Assembly (NCBI GenBank): GCA_019136935.1
Contig: JAGVTI010000210.1
Coordinates: 1 to 9,331, forward strand
Direction: 5' to 3'
Length of the DNA: 9,331 nt
DNA from: Deltaproteobacteria bacterium
GTDB taxonomy: Bacteria; Desulfobacterota; Syntrophia; Syntrophales; JAAYKM01
Below are positions 7,952 to 9,331 of the stretch, piece after piece (position 1 is the first letter of the stretch; every line of letters starts with the position of its first letter). The notes under the pieces are model-generated. The model had not been told where the DNA came from. It ran no database searches and saw only the letters and a program-made list of their open reading frames with translations. A program made the translations under genes and the position numbers.

Positions 7952-7981
7952 TTTACAAAGTGTTCCGGAAAACCCCAATAT
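7952..7981 (+). promoter_or_regulatory. Weak candidate promoter for rmuC
   Basis: TTTACA (7952-7957) is a 5/6 match to the -35 consensus. An AT-rich stretch, CAATATAT (7976-7983), lies about 18 nt downstream, but no hexamer there matches the -10 consensus well at a normal spacing. An AATAAT at 7944-7949 resembles a -10 but lacks a -35. A promoter must lie in or near this region because recC is divergent, but its exact position is uncertain. Confidence 0.22.
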
Positions 7982-7993
7982 ATCGCCGTTTAC

Positions 7994-7998
7994 GGAGG
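7994..7998 (+). promoter_or_regulatory. Ribosome binding site of rmuC
   Basis: GGAGG lies 9 nt before ATG 8008. It is the strongest Shine-Dalgarno sequence in the window and fixes the rmuC start, which is also where the membrane anchor begins. Confidence 0.85.
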
Positions 7999-8007
7999 TT
8001 GAAAAAT

Positions 8008-9331
8008 ATGGAGTGGATGTGGACCGGCATCATGATTGCCGTGGTTGTTTTCGTGTTGGCCGGTTTTGGTTTCATTATGAAGAAATGGGACGACGAACGG
8101 CTGCGGATCAGGTTTCAGTTGGAAACCCTGGAGCGGAGCGGCGAGCGGCTGGAGCGGATAATCCGGGAAGAAATGTCCCGCATCCGGGACGAAGCCGCCG
8201 ACAATTCCCGGCAGACGCGGAATGACGTGGGAACGGAACTGAAGAATTTCGGGGAGTCGATGCAGAAAACCGTGACGGATATGGTCCGTCTGCAGCAGAA
8301 TCACCTCGAAACGTCGGCCGGCCAGATGAATGTCCTGACGAAAAACAGCGAAGAGCGCATCGAGAAGATCCGTGAAGCGGTCGATGTCCGGTTGAAACAG
8401 ATCCAGGACGACAACGCAAGGAGCATCGAACAGATTCGCCTGACCGTCGATGAAAAGCTCCAGGGCACCCTGGAACGGCGGCTGGGAGAATCCTTCCGCC
8501 AGGTGTCGGAGCGCCTGGAACAGGTCCACCAGGGGCTTGGCGATATGCGGAACCTGGCCGCGGGGGTGGGCGATCTCAAGAAGATTTTTTCCAACGTGAA
8601 ATCCCGCGGCATCTGGGGTGAAATCCACCTGGAAAACCTGCTGGCCGATATCCTGTCCCCCGGGCAGTATGAGAAGAATGTCCGGACGAAGGAACGGACC
8701 AACGAGGTGGTCGAATTCGCGATCAGGCTGCCCGGCGCGGGAGGCGGAGAGGAAGACGTGGTTTGGCTTCCCATCGATGCGAAGTTTCCCATTGAGGACT
8801 ACCAGCGGCTGATCGACGCCCAGGAAAAGGGTGAGGTGGATGCCGCGGCCGACGCGGCCCGGATGCTGGAAACACGGCTGAAGAACAGCGCCCGGGACAT
8901 TCACGGGAAATACCTGAATCCGCCCAGGACGACGGATTTCGGCGTCATGTATCTCCCCGTCGAGGGTTTGTATGCGGAAGCCGTCAGGAGACCTGACCTG
9001 ATCGCCGCCATCCAGCGGGAGTACCGGGTCCTGGTGGCCGGACCGTCGACGTTCGCCGCACTGCTCAACAGCCTGCAAATCGGATTCCGGACCCTTGCCA
9101 TTCAGAAGCGGACCAGCGAGGTCTGGCAGATTCTCTCCGCCGTCAAAACCGAGTTCGGTAAATTCGGCGACGTCCTCGAGGCAATCAAGAAGAAATTGGA
9201 ACAGGCGACCAACAATATGGACGACGCCCTGAAAAGATCCCGTGTCATTCAGCGCAAGCTGCGCAATGTCCAGGAAATCGACCAGGCGGAAACACCGGAA
9301 ATCGACTGGAAAGAACCGGACGGACGTCCCG
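8008..9331 (+). CDS. rmuC: RmuC family DNA recombination protein (3' end cut by window end)
   Basis: The frame is open for 441 codons from ATG 8008 to the window end without a stop. The protein has an N-terminal membrane anchor (about 5-24, TGIMIAVVVFVLAGFGFIM), then a long charged coiled coil (about 27-190, rich in E, R, Q and K). The RmuC domain follows: SRGIWGEIHLENLL (199-212), WLPIDAKFPIEDYQRL (253-268), TTDFGVMYLPVEGLYAEA (308-325), AGPSTFAALLNSLQIGFRT (344-362) and SAVKTEFGKFGDVL (377-390). The family is predicted to carry a PD-(D/E)xK nuclease fold; Asp257-Ala-Lys259 fits the D-x-K part. E. coli rmuC limits recombination between short inverted repeats, but its biochemical activity is poorly defined. 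A strong GGAGG lies 9 nt before the ATG and no other start is plausible. The gene is transcribed away from recC. RmuC proteins are usually 400-500 residues, so only a short tail is probably missing. Confidence 0.95.
   Translation, partial: MEWMWTGIMIAVVVFVLAGFGFIMKKWDDERLRIRFQLETLERSGERLERIIREEMSRIRDEAADNSRQTRNDVGTELKNFGESMQKTVTDMVRLQQNHLETSAGQMNVLTKNSEERIEKIREAVDVRLKQIQDDNARSIEQIRLTVDEKLQGTLERRLGESFRQVSERLEQVHQGLGDMRNLAAGVGDLKKIFSNVKSRGIWGEIHLENLLADILSPGQYEKNVRTKERTNEVVEFAIRLPGAGGGEEDVVWLPIDAKFPIEDYQRLIDAQEKGEVDAAADAARMLETRLKNSARDIHGKYLNPPRTTDFGVMYLPVEGLYAEAVRRPDLIAAIQREYRVLVAGPSTFAALLNSLQIGFRTLAIQKRTSEVWQILSAVKTEFGKFGDVLEAIKKKLEQATNNMDDALKRSRVIQRKLRNVQEIDQAETPEIDWKEPDGRP

Noticed and set aside
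7929..7969. Two copies of TTCCGGA (7929-7935 and 7963-7969) flanking the candidate rmuC -35
   Set aside because: TTCCGG is common throughout this GC-rich window, including inside genes, so a spaced pair is not good evidence for an operator.
7841..7978. An N-terminal extension of RecC of 46 residues starting at 7978
   Set aside because: It has no similarity to RecC and carries no good ribosome binding site. It contains the candidate recC promoter, whereas the ATG at 7840 has GGTGAG upstream and matches where RecC proteins begin.
7990..9078. A 362-codon open frame on the minus strand opposite rmuC
   Set aside because: It lies wholly antisense to rmuC, whose plus-strand translation shows every family motif. 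Its predicted protein has no recognisable domain and reads as the low-complexity shadow of a coiled-coil gene.

Overview
The window is a fully coding, GC-rich bacterial chromosomal segment. It has two transcription units diverging from a 167-bp intergenic region (7841-8007). On the minus strand, running leftwards from 7840, lie recC, a radical SAM protein with an N-terminal cobalamin-binding-like domain, a catalytic M16 zinc peptidase and a second, catalytically dead M16 protein cut by the window start. The gaps between them are only 8, 8 and 15 bp, so they probably form one operon. On the plus strand rmuC begins at 8008 and runs off the right edge. The two genes that cross the window edges (1-1530 minus and 8008-9331 plus) were read by direct translation.

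The RecBCD-type recombination gene, the M16 pair and the Gram-negative style exported proteins point to a Gram-negative bacterium. The protein flavour (cobalamin-type radical SAM oxidoreductase, M16 peptidase with a charged insertion after HxxEH) is suggestive of Desulfobacterota (Syntrophales-like), but this is an inference without a database search. Nothing indicates a mobile element: there are no transposases, tRNAs, integrases, long repeats or CRISPR arrays, and gene packing is tight.

Functionally the right half concerns DNA ends. RecC is the Chi-scanning, non-catalytic subunit of RecBCD. RmuC is a membrane-anchored protein of predicted nuclease fold that limits recombination at inverted repeats. 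The left half concerns peptides: an exported or envelope M16 pair, one subunit with the intact zinc site and one without, preceded by a radical SAM enzyme.

Points most worth a second look: (i) most residues known to recognise Chi in E. coli RecC are substituted here although the fold is conserved, suggesting a different Chi sequence; (ii) the radical SAM-M16-M16 trio resembles peptide-maturation cassettes, though no precursor peptide is visible; (iii) recC is followed by M16 peptidases, echoing E. coli recC-ptrA-recB-recD, yet recB and recD are not in the window. No clearly novel system can be claimed from this window alone.
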